From Paraconiothyrium sp. Pb-2020 (lineage: Eukaryota > Ascomycota > Dothideomycetes > Pleosporales > Didymosphaeriaceae): a stretch of 64,000 nucleotides of DNA. How positions within the stretch are numbered: position 1 is the stretch's first letter; every line of letters begins with the position of its first letter. The notes below the pieces were generated by a model. The model was given only the letters and a program-made list of their open reading frames with translations. It was not told the origin of the DNA and ran no database searches. The stretch spans positions 4,278,001-4,342,000 of the forward strand of contig JAJUBI010000005.1 of assembly GCA_022419385.1 (NCBI GenBank). The letters are read 5' to 3'. Shown here in pieces: positions 32,553 to 43,927 of the stretch. Both the position numbers and the translations under genes were made by a program.

Positions 32553-34096
32553 ATGTCTAGCGGCAAGCCCAAAGGCATCGTTGTATTCTCCGGTGGAAGC
32601 GCTGCCAATAACCTTGTTGATGTATTCAAGGCTGTAAGAGAGGATAAAAAGTGCCAGCTGAGCTATGTTATTCCAATCAGCGACAATGGCGGCAGTTCAT
32701 CGGAATTGATAAGGGTGTTTGGAGGTCCAGGTAAGCCACTGCATGTATGTATAAAGCCATATAACTAATGTAAATTAGGAATCGGTGATGTCCGCAGTAC
32801 GTGAAAGCATAAGGGATTCTTTCTGGCCAGACTGATCGATTTCTCAGGCCGTCTTGTGCGCCTCATACCAGATGACCCGGACCACGATGACAGCGAAAAA
32901 GCAGCCATCAAGATCTTCTTCAACCACCGCTTGCCTAAGGACCAGGCAATAGCCAGACAAGAATGGATGCAAATCGTCGAGGCCAGCCATAGTCTTTGGA
33001 CCAACATCTCCACGGCTAAGAAAGAGCTCATGCGCGCCATCCTCAACTCGGTCAATTTCGAGATCTTAAAAAGAATGAGACCGAGCTCGACGTTTGACTT
33101 CTCCGGTGCGAGTATAGGCAACTTGTTCTTGACCGGGTGAGATCCCCTTTCCGTCAAATACCCCTGTACACATACGAGTATTAACACACATATCTCAGCG
33201 CCCGCCTCTTCACCGGCTCCTTCGAATCCGCAATCTACCTCCTCTCCTCCATCTGCTCCGTCCCCAACCACACCTCCGTCCTCCCCGCCATAAACACAAA
33301 CTTCACACACCACATCTCCGCCTCCCTCACAAACGGCACCGTCATCACAGGCCAAAACTCCATCTCGCACCCCTCCGAAACAACAGCCCTCGACTCCACC
33401 CCCCTAACCGCCCACGAAGACACCGAGCGCCACGACGCGATAGAAGACGCCAACCTCCCCGGCACGTTGCCCACGCTGAGGAAGCAGTATATCAACTTCA
33501 GCAAAGCGGATGAGGATGATTTACCAGCCAGGATAGAAAGACTGTGGTACATCAACCCGTACGGGCAGGAGATACGGCTCGCAGCCAATCCCATGGTTCT
33601 TTCCGCGCTCAGAGATGCACAGGCTATAATCTACAGCATAGGCTCGCTGTACACCTCGCTCATCCCGTCACTTATCCTAAAAGGCGTGGGCCACGCCATC
33701 GAGAGCAGCGCTATACGGTATAAAATCCTCATTCTTAACAGCACGAACGACCGCGAAACAGGGCCGTCCAGCGCGCCGTTCTCGGCGCTGGACTTCGTCG
33801 CTGCGATTGCGAAGGCGTGCGCCGAGAGTAAAGGTGCGGTGGGCGCGGTGGATAAGCTGGAGTATAGCAGGTATGTGACGCATGTGATTCATCTGACGGG
33901 GCCGGGGTCGCCGGACGTGGACAGAGAGGAATTGAGGGCGATTGGCATCGAGACGATTAAGGTGTATGGGAGGAGGGTGGAGGGAGAAGGCTTCGTAAGG
34001 TATGATGAGAAGGGGTTGGTGCAGGCGTTGGAGGTTACAATGGGGAGGAGGGATCCGAGGGCGGAGAGGATAAGGAGGAATACGCTTGAGGGGTGA
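32553..34096 (+). CDS. CofD/YvcK-type (UPF0052) Rossmann-fold protein
   Basis: Exons 32553-32730, 32779-32796, 32848-33136 and 33199-34096 give 460 aa. The family opens with a nucleotide-binding loop, here GIVVFSGGSAANNLVDVF, then ISDNGGSSSELIR and GPGIGDVRSRLVRL, and the Asn-rich FSGASIGNLFLTG; all are present. Later NPMVLSALRDAQAIIYSIGSLYTSLIP matches the substrate-side strand. Bacterial YvcK (a gluconeogenesis/cell-wall factor) and archaeal CofD (2-phospho-L-lactate transferase) share the fold. Fungi lack coenzyme F420, so the substrate here is unknown. Exon 2 is an 18-nt micro-exon carrying GIGDVR; it is required to keep frame and the conserved motif. Compartment is probably cytosolic. 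Confidence 0.88.
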
Positions 34097-34757
34097 GGGG
34101 GGTGATGTCGAGGAGAGGAGTTTTTGCACTGAGCACCGATGTCCATGCCCGACGTTACGTGTATTCGTAGATCTGAGAACTAATGAGTGGTGGGTATGTT
34201 TGGCCTACTACCCGTGTCTAAAGTGTGAGTGAGGCTATCATGACATGTTTTCATTATCTGAAATGTCTTAGTCTGTACTGCATCACCAGAAACAGACATG
34301 TATCCTTCCTGGAATACGTCTACTTTTGCAATTGGTCTGACTTGAGCCATCGTGTATTTGTGAGTGCATCGTTATTAAAGTAGCATTAGATAACTGATAA
34401 AACATCGACGAACAGTCCTGAACAAGATCATTAGCAGCAGATTATCCCTGGCGAACTTACTTCCGCCTTTAAAGTAATTAGGGGGATCCAAGGTACTTAA
34501 TATGTTACACTAGATAACAGTATGGTGAAGACGACTGAGTCCTGCTCGAGGTATCTTTCTAGTCTCTATGTGCCCTTCTTGTACCTCAGATGCAATTTCT
34601 GGTCAATCGTATTGATTCGTCAAGGAGCCTGCCCCTGGTCAGCTACAACGATATCTAAATCTCACGCGCCAAGGCCTTACCCCAGTACTTCAGCTTATCA
34701 GCATTTCTTACAGTGCCACTCACAAGACCTGCTGCAAGAAAATAAGTTTCGCGAACC
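34097..34757. other. Intergenic, 661 nt
   Basis: AT-richer spacer between two plus-strand genes. The frame of the next gene is open from an earlier ATG at 34522, so part of this could be coding in an unspliced model. I see nothing else. Confidence 0.45.
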
Positions 34758-36645
34758 ATGGATGAGACGCTGCGTATGGCATGCCTCAGGTGAGTGGCCC
34801 GTCGCTTGTGCCCTGCCACTCGTACCAAAGCCACGGACAGCCTCGATCCTAGCAGGACTGGCCATAGCTATGTACGCATTAGTGACGATGGTTTGCAGTA
34901 ACGAGTTTCGTGTCTTTGATCTCTTTCCCGCCAGCAACGGCGACTCGGAGTCTTCGCTTCAAGGCCGGACTAGATTACTACCTCTACCCACGGAAGAGAG
35001 GTACGAGACACTCTCGTATGTATGGGGCCATGATCCACCGGAAGTAAAGATTGAAGTCGATGGACGTGAGATTGCCATCACTCCAACCCTGGCGGCAGCA
35101 CTTAGGCGCTTGCAACTTCCGGACCGTCCGCGGACGCTGTGGATTGATCAATTGTGCATCGCCCAAGACGACGATGCCGAGAAGGCAACGCAAGTACCAC
35201 TCATGGGTCAGATATACAGCAGTACGGCACAGTGTTTGATCTGGATGGGCGATATCCGAGCAGACATAGCTATGACAGACGCGGCTAACGCCTTTGACTT
35301 ATTGACCTATATTGCTGATGAGGCGGATGAGACACGGTCGAAGCCGGTCGATGTCCCCTCGTGTTTGGCATCAGAGAAAGCCGTTGAAGCGGCCATGGAA
35401 GCTCTTGAGTCAATCCTCATCGGACAGAATCCTTGGTGGGAGCGCATATGGACGTTACAAGAAGTCATCTTGCCTTCTAAAGCACTCATGCTGTGGGGTT
35501 CACTGTCGATCGATTGGGCAGTGCTAGCGGCAGGGCAAAGCGTTCCCTCCCTGATTTGGGACCATCACTCCAAAACATTGAACAAACTCGTGACGCAGGT
35601 CATCGGGCTACAATTCGCGCGCAGAAAGACCGAAAGCCCGATAGATGTTGCCTTCCGCTGGGGATTCAGGAAAGCCACGCATCCGCTAGACAAAGTGTAC
35701 GGCTTCCTTGGATTGTTTCCGCCTGGGACGCTTAAGAGGGCTGGAAAACCCAACTACGACCTGCCGGTCGCTACGGTGTACACTATGTTCACCGTGGACA
35801 TGATAGAATACGAGAAGGACCTGCAGCCCATCGCATTGTGGTCCGCAAACCACTTTCCGCAAAGCACTCCCAACATGCCCAGTTGGGCATTCGACATGAG
35901 CAACCCAGCGCGGGGATTTGATGATTTAGCCGTGCGTATGACCTTTCCGGGCAGTGACAATATACCTTGGTTCTTGAAGTTTACATATCCGGCATACAAT
36001 GCAGCTGGCGGCTCCGATATCGATTGGGACCATTTCTCCTTCGATTCGGAATCCGGTCGACTGAAATTGACTGGGCAACTTTTAGGTGACATGTGCATGG
36101 TAGGTGCACCGCTCGAGAGTGATGATCCAGGAACCAAGGACGTCTCGGATCGGGGGGTCATTGAGCGTATTAAAGACTGGCGCCAGAACATCGAGCATGT
36201 GTACCATGATAAACAGTGGCCGGATGGCAGCGGAGGTCTCATATCATGGTTAAACTCATTCTGGCGCGGTCTCATAGGAAATCTCGCAGGGACAGAATTA
36301 TCACCAGAGCGCTACGCCAATGCAGAGGACATAGCTGCAGTGCAGCGCTTCGTTGAAGCGGGCCAGCGAGCGCCTATCTGTCCTTGGATCTTCGCCACCA
36401 TGACATACCGAACTGTTGCTCTTACCGAAAGCGGGCGGGTGCTGTTCTGTCCGCGACACTCGCTTGTCGGAGATCAGATCTGGCTCTTGCATGGAGGCAG
36501 GGTTCCGTTTATTCTGAGGCCCTTAGCAGAAGTACGCGAGGGGGAACGCGCCTTCAGGTTCATCGGATCTGCATATGTGGACGGTTTCATGCACGGAGAG
36601 GCATATTGTGTAGAAGTAAGAAAACGAAGCATATCACTTCTATAG
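34758..36645 (+). CDS. Heterokaryon incompatibility (HET) domain protein
   Basis: Exons 34758-34789 and 34899-36645 (109-nt intron) give 592 aa. The HET domain begins RYETLSYVWG and continues ITPTLAAALRRLQLP, TLWIDQLCIAQDD, EKATQVPLMGQIYSSTAQCLIWMGD and WWERIWTLQEVIL, all the canonical blocks in order. The rest is the variable C-terminal half with Trp-rich strands. HET proteins trigger death or rejection after fusion of genetically different hyphae; most paralogues are uncharacterised. The spliced start MDETLRMACLSNEF leads straight into the HET entry region. An alternative without the intron starts at 34522 and adds a Cys- and Ser-rich, non-conserved-looking N-terminus. Confidence 0.9.
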
Positions 36646-37431
36646 AAGTTGTGACAACCCATACAACGGTCTCCTGTGGTTAAGGCTCAGCTATTGCATG
36701 GTAATGAGGGTGACTGTCCAAAGAGAGGAAGCGCAGCAGGTATCAAAATTGGATGTATGAGTGTTGGAGGACTGATGGCAGGTGCACGCTCTGTATTGCA
36801 CTAGCGCGCTGCACTAAATCCTAGGGAAGGTGCCTCTCAGCATATGGCAGCAACGTCACCAGAAATGAATAGCGATCAGTGTTACGTTGGATCTCTTTGT
36901 GACTGGGTATAGCAACCAAAGGCGATTGGGGACTAGCACTAATTGTGTACGTCGGTGTGGGCGGTAACAGATAGCCTGCCGTTGGTGATCGGTTGTTTAT
37001 TTTCTATATACAACTATGGACACAGCGGCCGACACCAACAAGAATGATTCTCACGTCGATGTGAGAGACAGTCATTTCGTATCAAAGCATAGCAATGAAG
37101 ACGCATTATCGAGTGAGTTACCTTGGGCTATACGATCCTCTAGATCTAGCCGACCTTCTCTTGACGCGAGGTATTAGGTTTGGTAAACAGCGTCCGATGC
37201 ATAGTTTGGTTTCTAGGTCGGCCACTACGGGTGTGGCGATGAACACTTCATGAGATATCAGCTAGGATAATAGATAATCATCAGAGGGTTGATCGACCAT
37301 CAAGTGGGGTCGGAGAAGGTCCGGGGCAATACGTCATGGACTAGAGCCCGTTCTACAAAAGCTCGACAATTCCAGTTGCACAAAACCCCTATTGTTTCGG
37401 TGAACGGATCAAGACACCTGCGAAAAGCAAA
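36646..37431. other. Intergenic, 786 nt
   Basis: 3' flank of the HET gene and promoter of the GST-like gene. No gene, repeat or element is evident. Confidence 0.5.
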
Positions 37432-38763
37432 ATGACACCGCTCACCGCGCCCAATAATATCTTGCTATTCAACTACCCGTCCTCGCCCTTCGGGAAGAGG
37501 ATAGCTTGGTACCTGCAGCTGCGGGGGATCGAATACGCGCTTTGTGTAAGCATTAATGCGATTCGGATTATCGGATAGATAACTGAGCCGTCCCAGGAGC
37601 AACCAGTGACGATGCCGCGCCCAGACCTGGAGAAGTTGGGCGTCAAGTATCGGCGAATACCCATCTTAGCGATTGGTCGAGACGTGTATCTCGACACGAG
37701 GCTCATTTTGCGAAAACTGGAAGAGAAGTTTCCTAATGGTAAGCTGGGGAGTGACAGGCCGGAGCAGCAGTTCATTGAGAGACTGCTGGAGAGGTATATG
37801 GTTGAAGGCCCGGTATTCCAGGAAGCCGCAGGCTTGGTACCTTCGGCATTTCTCAAGGACCCGATCTTTGCAAAAGATAGGAAGGGATTCTTGGGCCGAG
37901 ACTGGACTCCGGAAGAGATGGATGAAGGACGACCGGAGTGTTTGGTGTTTATCAGGAACCTCTTTGACCTGCTGGAAACGACGATTCTGGCCGATGGGCG
38001 CCAGTGGGTTCTTGAAACGGAGCGGCCGTCCTTGGCGGATTTACAAGGTGAGACTCTATCTCTTCTGATGATTCGCCAGTCGATATTTCGATCCTCGTGG
38101 ACTTTTGCAGTTGGTGGTGGTGGTGGTGCAACAGTGGCTAGACAAGGACGACCATTGCTATATCGAGGAAGAGTCGGGCAGTACTCGCTCCGAGGCTAGA
38201 GTCGGGCACTTTTCCTTGCATTGGGCATAGGCATTGGCTTATTGTTGACGGGCGTATGGAAATGCGGTGTATTCAAAGCACGAGAGCGTCATCTGGTACC
38301 GGGCTAACCTTCAAACACAGCAATATGGCCCGTCGATTGGGTGACCAGCCTGAAGATGCCGTCCCATGTCGTGTCGGAGGAACAGTTCCCCAAGGTGTAT
38401 GCTTGGATATCGCGTTTTCGGGCTACCCTCAAGGATGCTGACTCTGCGCCAAAGGCGGTTCCCATGACTGGAGACGAGGCGTCTAGCTACATCAAGACCA
38501 TCCAAGGAAGCAAGGAGCCGAACCCTGAAGACGCAGTCGACGAGGACGACCCCCAGGATTTCGAGCGCGGCACGCTTGTGGAAATATACCCATCAGACTG
38601 GGGCAGCGAGCATCGCGACGCGGGCCGGCTAGTTGCGTTAGCTCGAGACGAAGTGACGATCATGGCCGCGGGCGCTCTGGACTTGCGGATACATGCACCG
38701 AGGACAGGCTTCAAGATGACAGCGGTTGGGAAGGCGGCGGCGACGGGTGGCACAAAGCTGTAA
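37432..38763 (+). CDS. Glutathione S-transferase-like protein
   Basis: Exons 37432-37545, 37597-38047 and 38321-38763 give 335 aa. The N-terminal thioredoxin-like part has NYPSSPFGKRIAWYLQLRGI and, after the first intron, TMPRPDLEKLGVKYRRIPILAIGRDVYLDTRLIL, the glutathione-site cis-Pro and acidic-Ser equivalents. A helical C-terminal half follows (SLADLQ joined to AIWPVDW). The final ~75 residues (GTLVEIYPSDWGSEHRDAGRLVAL) look like an added beta domain seen in many fungal GST-like proteins. The substrate is unknown. Intron 2 is 273 nt, much longer than its neighbours, and contains a GGT-repeat run. Cytosolic detoxification is the usual role of the family. Confidence 0.85.
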
Positions 38764-40368
38764 TATCAGAGTCGGTGTGGCCAGTTGCAGCAATGCAGGG
38801 TAGCGCAAATGCAATGAAAGCGTACTTATAGTCCGCAGGCGGGCACAGCGTGATGTGCGCAATAGAGACTGGCAGCATCGGTGCAGTGAAGGTCCCACGG
38901 GGCACGTGCTTGGTGCCTGAGAGGTACGGGAGCAGCGTAGCGCAGCGTAGCGCAGCGTCAGGCCGACATTGGACACTGTGGAGCTAATTGGGACGGGCCA
39001 CGACAGTTGTCTCAAGGGTGACGGGATGCGCAGGCAAATGGTTCGGCGGCGGCTGCAGGCCGTTCGAGGATGGAGCCTGCGCTGGGGAAGGCTACTGCGA
39101 CCTATTTTCCTCCATCACGGCCTTCTCTCCTTCGCCGTGTGGTTTGCAGCATGCAGCCGTGCCCAAATGCGCGTCGGGGGCTAGCGGTGGCCAGGACGTG
39201 CAAACTCTGCGCTTGGTGTTTTTTCGCCTGGAGTCGGTGAGGGCGTGAGATGGACGGCGGTCGACGGCGGTCCCATGGCGGTGATATTGTGCGATACCCA
39301 CACGGCTCCGTGGGCGCTGGTGCCGACTTGCGCGGTGAGTGGAGCGAGGGCGACCGGTGACGCGATGGGCGCGCGAGTGGCTGCTTCTCAGCGGCGCGCC
39401 GGATCGCTGGGCTCCATCGCTGCCCAACCCACGCCACTACAGACGACGGCCGTCTCCACACGCCCACACGGCGAGCCTCGCTGAGGCAGTGGTAGCAACC
39501 CAAGCCGAGCCAGACGCTGCTCGTCGGGTTCCTGAGCCTCGCTGGGCCGCGCCTGCCCGTCAAATACACCGCAGAGCCCGCCGCTGCCATGCCGATTCTC
39601 TTCTCCCTCTCCTCCACCCTGCCGCCCTCGCGATCCGCCGGCGACGACACGCCGCCAGAGCCTCCAGTACTTTCTCGCAGCGAACCGCCGCCTCTCGCAG
39701 TGTGACGCTCGCGTCGGCCCCAGCTTGCTGCCCGACCGATTGACGTGCAGAGCACCCCGCCAATCGACGCCCCTCGTCTGCAGGCGGCCTCCACTCCCCG
39801 CGGCGCTCTCGCCTGCTCTCTAAAGAGCCGCACACCCTCAGCGCGCTTGCACAGGTATCCTTCCTGTCGTCCGCGCCGCTGTCCTACCGCGTGTTCCTGC
39901 AGTGTTGCTTGCGCCGTTTCGTCAGTGTGACTTGTGAGGTACCTGTCGTTGACAGCTGAAGGTAACCTCCGAGGAACCATCCCATACCAGGACACCACAG
40001 CTGCGACCCTCGTCGCCTCCCCTGCCCCGGGCCCCCCAAAGAGGTCGCCGCAAGCATCACGCAGCACGCCTACAGCCCACGCTTGCGAGCCGGAGCCCAA
40101 TTGCCGTATATTGGTCAACCCCCCGCATCTGCCTGATCCTGCTGAACCGCTCCATTTTGGACTGCTCTCCCGCCGATAACCAGTCCGTGGCCATTCTAGA
40201 AGTCCCTACTTCTTCCGTATAGAGACGCATTTGAGTCGGAGCGTTGATCATTTGGAGCCTGGAGCCCCTCCTTGCCCGCTTCTAGCCCAGCCCTGCTTGG
40301 CCCTCGACACTGACCTCAGTGTCCTCTTTTCCCACTCCCCTACCTACATACCTCTGCATCTACTCACC
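38764..40368. other. Intergenic/leader, about 1.6 kb, GC-rich
   Basis: No gene is supported. The 39.3-40.3 kb part is GC-rich with C-rich tracts on the plus strand and probably contains a long 5' leader of the RfeG-like gene. A 338-codon minus-strand frame (39102-40118) is low-complexity and rejected. Confidence 0.5.
38932..38958. repeat. Short tandem repeat, 10-bp unit
   Basis: GCAGCGTAGC is repeated 2.7 times without a mismatch. It is intergenic, 170 nt past the GST-like stop. Confidence 0.8.
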
Positions 40369-41342
40369 ATGTCGTCGCGCATGAACCAGTGGTTCGTCCC
40401 AGGTGAAGGCATCGCTCGCGAAGTCATCACCGCCGACATCCAGCGCTATCTCGGGCCTGACGCCCTTGTAAGGCCCGGCTCAGGTACCGGCGAATATGAG
40501 GTTCGCCACTCCATTCACATGCCATCATGTTGAGTGCGCAGCACTAACAAACAGAGCAGGGTCGCTCAGGATATTGGATAACCGCATACCGGACTCTCAC
40601 ATCGGTACGTCGAGCGCGAGAACCAGAGACGGGCATTCGACTGACAATGACGATAGCAAATGATTCAGGACTTGCGATCAGACTCGCAGCGTTGGCAGGC
40701 AGAAAAGGACCGCGGACGCGGTGGAGGTACTCCTCACATTGGTGATAAAAAGGTGACCAGACACCCTGACGCTTCTGTAGTGGCATATCAGGATTCTACC
40801 ATCCATGCTTCGCGTCAGTACCACGGCCCGACCACTTCAGATTCATATGCTGCCCCTTCAAAACCGAGCTATTCAAGTCCGTCGTATGGTGCCAGTGAAT
40901 CCCCACACTACACTACTACTCCCACGGCTCCCTATGGTTCCCATGCCTACCAGGCCCCATCGCATGCAGCGCATCCCGCGCAGCCTCGGACGGATCCCAC
41001 TTACTATGGCCAGCACGCATCCTATGGATCCACGCCCGCGCCCAATTCCTACTCATACACACAGCCTCCGGTCCAGGATCCTTACGGTCGCACTCCGGCA
41101 CCCCAGTACACGCATTCTACTCCAAGGTATTTTGGTTATTATGAGCCTCACTTCATGGATTATCACTAAGCCCCGCCAGTGTCGTTGCCGCGCCAGGCTA
41201 CTACATTGCCTCAGACGGCCGTCGTAAGTGGGATTTTCTTTTCAACTTCTGCATCCAGCTAACCTAGGTGTCACCAGAATACCCTCTTTCGCAACAGCCT
41301 CAGCAACCGCAACCACCACCGGCTGGCCGCCGGAGAGGTTAG
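40369..41342 (+). CDS. RfeG-like putative transcription factor
   Basis: Five exons (40369-40500, 40560-40604, 40657-41126, 41180-41223, 41278-41342) join in frame to 251 aa. The conserved N-terminal domain reads MNQWFVPGEGIAREVITADI, QRYLGPDALVRPG, then GRSGYWITAYRTLTS and QMIQDLRSDSQRW across two introns. It is followed by a long Tyr/Pro/Ser/Gln-rich disordered region and a conserved VAAPGYYIASDGR end. That layout matches proteins annotated as transcription factor RfeG in Aspergillus and relatives; the biochemical role is not established. Intron 1 begins GTTCGC, non-consensus, but has a good CACTAAC branch site and is needed for the domain. If intron 3 is retained, the protein stops at 41167-41169 and loses the conserved tail. 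Confidence 0.75.
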
Positions 41343-43238
41343 TAAGTCCTGGACATAGCCACTTTCCACGGATAGCCATTTCATACCGTTGTGCCGGAGG
41401 TAGATTTTCCATGGCCGCCAGTTACCTCAGTCTGTTCCTCCGTCATTACACTGGTCTGGAGATACCCATACCATTTTGCGCAACATGAGTCTGGAGTCTT
41501 ACCGTTACCTTTTAATGGCTGCTTTTTCATTCCAAGGATCTGTTTGATTTTTCGATTACGTTTCCAAAAGATGCCGTTAGACTGGGTCCGTGGTGAAAGC
41601 TGGCCTAGGAGTTAATTGTTTATTCGACCCTGGGAAGTCTGGTATAAAAGCCAGCATACGCTTCTTCCTGTGGAGCCGGAGTTCTGCCAACGACTTTTAA
41701 TGCACATTGTCCAGCAAGGTGATCCAAACTGCCTGGAAGCCACATAGCAAGGATACACGATCACAAGGCCACTAGTTACCTTCATCCATCTGCAGAAGGA
41801 GCCTTGCCAGAATGGACACGCTTTTTCTTTTACCTGGGCTTTTCGCACGTTTCGTTATTTACTTAACCGGAGCGTTTTGATTGCATCACGTTGATTGAGC
41901 GTTTCACATCTGCGCATGTATATACCTTCATCTCGTACGATTTACCACGAAGGAGATGTCTTACGACTGGATGGCCGACTGTTGTTTGCATAGCGGACGA
42001 GGGTGGGCGAACTGCTCAGCTCGAATAAGACTGGGTATACATGTCCATGGAAAATTTCCCCTCGCATTATTGAACCAGTTACGGCCCTCTAGCCTTCCGT
42101 TTCCCCGTTCAGCTGATCCTTGATGCCCAACCTCGAGCCGCCGCAATTTAACAATCCCAACCACAGATGTCGCACATGAAATGTTATTCTTCTGTTTAGC
42201 AGATAATGAGACATACCACAAGATGTCCCGATCCTCCCACGTTCCGTTGTCCACCCCACGCTTTCATTTACCCATCAGATCGCAATGTCAGCAATTTCTC
42301 TTGTTTTGACGCCAATACCACCAGTCCCCGGCTCATATGTTCGGCACAAAAACTCTGCGCTCGTATTTCCCAGCGCCGCGGGATCCTGCACGATGGAGCA
42401 GCAGTGCAGCATATTGACCGCGCCAATTTAAGCGTTCGGCTAGGCAAGCCATTCGCACGGCGTTGCAGCAAGCTTCAACTGGTCGGAATCTCCGAGCGGC
42501 CAATGCGCGCTTGAATGACTTGCATGAGCTGCAATGCGGACGCGATATCGAGTGCATGCGCCTTTGTCAAAGGCCCGCAATCACAAAGTGTATTAAAGCG
42601 CGTCACTTTGCTCTACATGCATGCATGAGGTACTTGCTCTCTGGACGGTAAACTCAATTCGGAATCACATCGAGGATTCGCAGATTAAATTGTGTTGCGG
42701 CACAGCAGTCTAGTCAGTCTACCTGCACATTCGTACCTTACTCCGCATCTCACAGCACTATATATGCACGAGCAAGCCACAAGGAGTCTCAAGCATCCTA
42801 CGCGCCCTTCACATGCTAGCGCCCGACGCCCTGGATTCCCCGGCCCTGATCATGCACGCTTCTTAACGTGTCCTTTGGGAGAATCTGGCATCGGGCGGTG
42901 CTGCAGATCGGTGAGGGCGTGTCGGGCCGGCGCGTGGTCGGGTTCGGGCCGCGCGAGTGTGCTCGGGACGGACGCGCTGGAGGTCTCGTGTTTAGGCTGG
43001 AGGACGGGTGTGCCGAATAGGAAGGTTTGCCCTGCGCGTGCGGGGGGAGATGCAGGCTTGATGTGTGCTTGCATAGGTGGCTTCAAGACGTCATGTCATG
43101 TCTTGCGACCAACTTGGGCCTTCTCTTTCCCTCCAACACAAAGAGATACCCAGGTCTTGCGACATTTCATTCACGTCCCTTGAGCTTAGTCTTTAACCTA
43201 CCACCCCAATCAACCACACATGCCCAGCCTCCCAAATC
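41343..43238. other. Intergenic, about 1.9 kb
   Basis: 3' flanks of the RfeG-like gene (+) and the small membrane protein (-). No coding region or element is evident on either strand. Confidence 0.5.
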
Positions 43239-43472
43239 TCAATCCTTCGTCTGATTCTTCTCCTTTCCATCCCTCGTCCCCTCAAGCCTCCCCAACGCAT
43301 CCTCAATCAACCCAACATGCCCGCGCAACGTACCCTCAATCTCATCCAGCCGTGCTTCCTGCTCTTCGAGATTCCGATCTATGCGCTTGCGGAGGTAGAA
43401 AGTGCTTGATGCTATGGCGAGGAGGTTGAGTGTGGGAAGGAGGGTGGCTTGGCGGAGGAAGGTGGACGACAT
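43239..43472 (-). CDS. Small single-helix membrane protein with coiled coil
   Basis: A single exon encodes 77 aa from the ATG at 43472. Residues ~5-25 (LRQATLLPTLNLLAIASSTF) form a hydrophobic segment followed by basic residues (YLRKRID). The rest is a charged helix with heptad spacing (LEEQEARLDEIEGTLRGHVGLIEDALGRL) and a Lys-rich tail. The frame is open upstream to 43565, but the added part is unlike protein. Size and topology suggest a mitochondrial or ER membrane protein. I do not recognise the family. Confidence 0.55.
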   Translation of the reverse strand: MSSTFLRQATLLPTLNLLAIASSTFYLRKRIDRNLEEQEARLDEIEGTLRGHVGLIEDALGRLEGTRDGKEKNQTKD

Positions 43473-43927
43473 TTTGTAAGAGAAGGGGGTGTTTTGTAAG
43501 AGGAGTGACTTGTAGAGAGATTGTGATGGATCATGAGACGAGATGTACAGTAGGCTTTTGTTCATAGTGGTTAATTTCTATGACGACATGGACTCTAGAG
43601 AGAGCGTGTAGTGTTTGCATTGCAGGACTAATTGATCGGCGGACGTTGAACTAATCTATTTTCAAAGGAGATGTGCAATTGTCTTCGGGTGAGGCGTGTG
43701 AGGTTGCAAGGCAAGCACGTCCGTCCGATCTGCGTAGTCCAAGACGGGTAAAGTGCGATCGAGGTGAATGACGCGCAGCACGGGATCTCGGGAACACGCG
43801 CCACGCGACGACCCACCTCCCCCCCCCAAGCCCACTTTCAAGGCGCCAAACCTCGCAGAACAACCGTACAGCCTGCCTCACGCGTGTACACCTTCTACCC
43901 CTACGACTAAACATGCCGTGACCCACG
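43473..43927. promoter_or_regulatory. Divergent promoter interval, small membrane protein (-) and Pol eta (+)
   Basis: 455 nt between start codons. The right end is C-rich with CCACC/CCCCCC runs. A minimal upstream ORF (ATG CCG TGA, 43913-43921) sits 6 nt before the Pol eta ATG. Confidence 0.5.
43913..43921 (+). promoter_or_regulatory. Two-codon upstream ORF before Pol eta
   Basis: ATG CCG TGA ends 6 nt before the Pol eta start codon. If the transcript starts upstream, ribosomes would meet this minimal ORF first and must reinitiate almost at once or scan past it. Confidence 0.5.

Noticed and set aside
34522..34757. Earlier ATG extending the HET protein by 79 residues
   Set aside because: The added residues look non-conserved; a GT-AG intron at 34790-34898 with a nearby ATG leads directly into the HET entry segment. 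Kept as an alternative only.
39102..40118. 338-codon minus-strand open frame in the RfeG leader
   Set aside because: GC-rich sequence keeps frames open by chance; the product is Arg/Gly/Ser low complexity with no domain, and it lies antisense to a probable leader.
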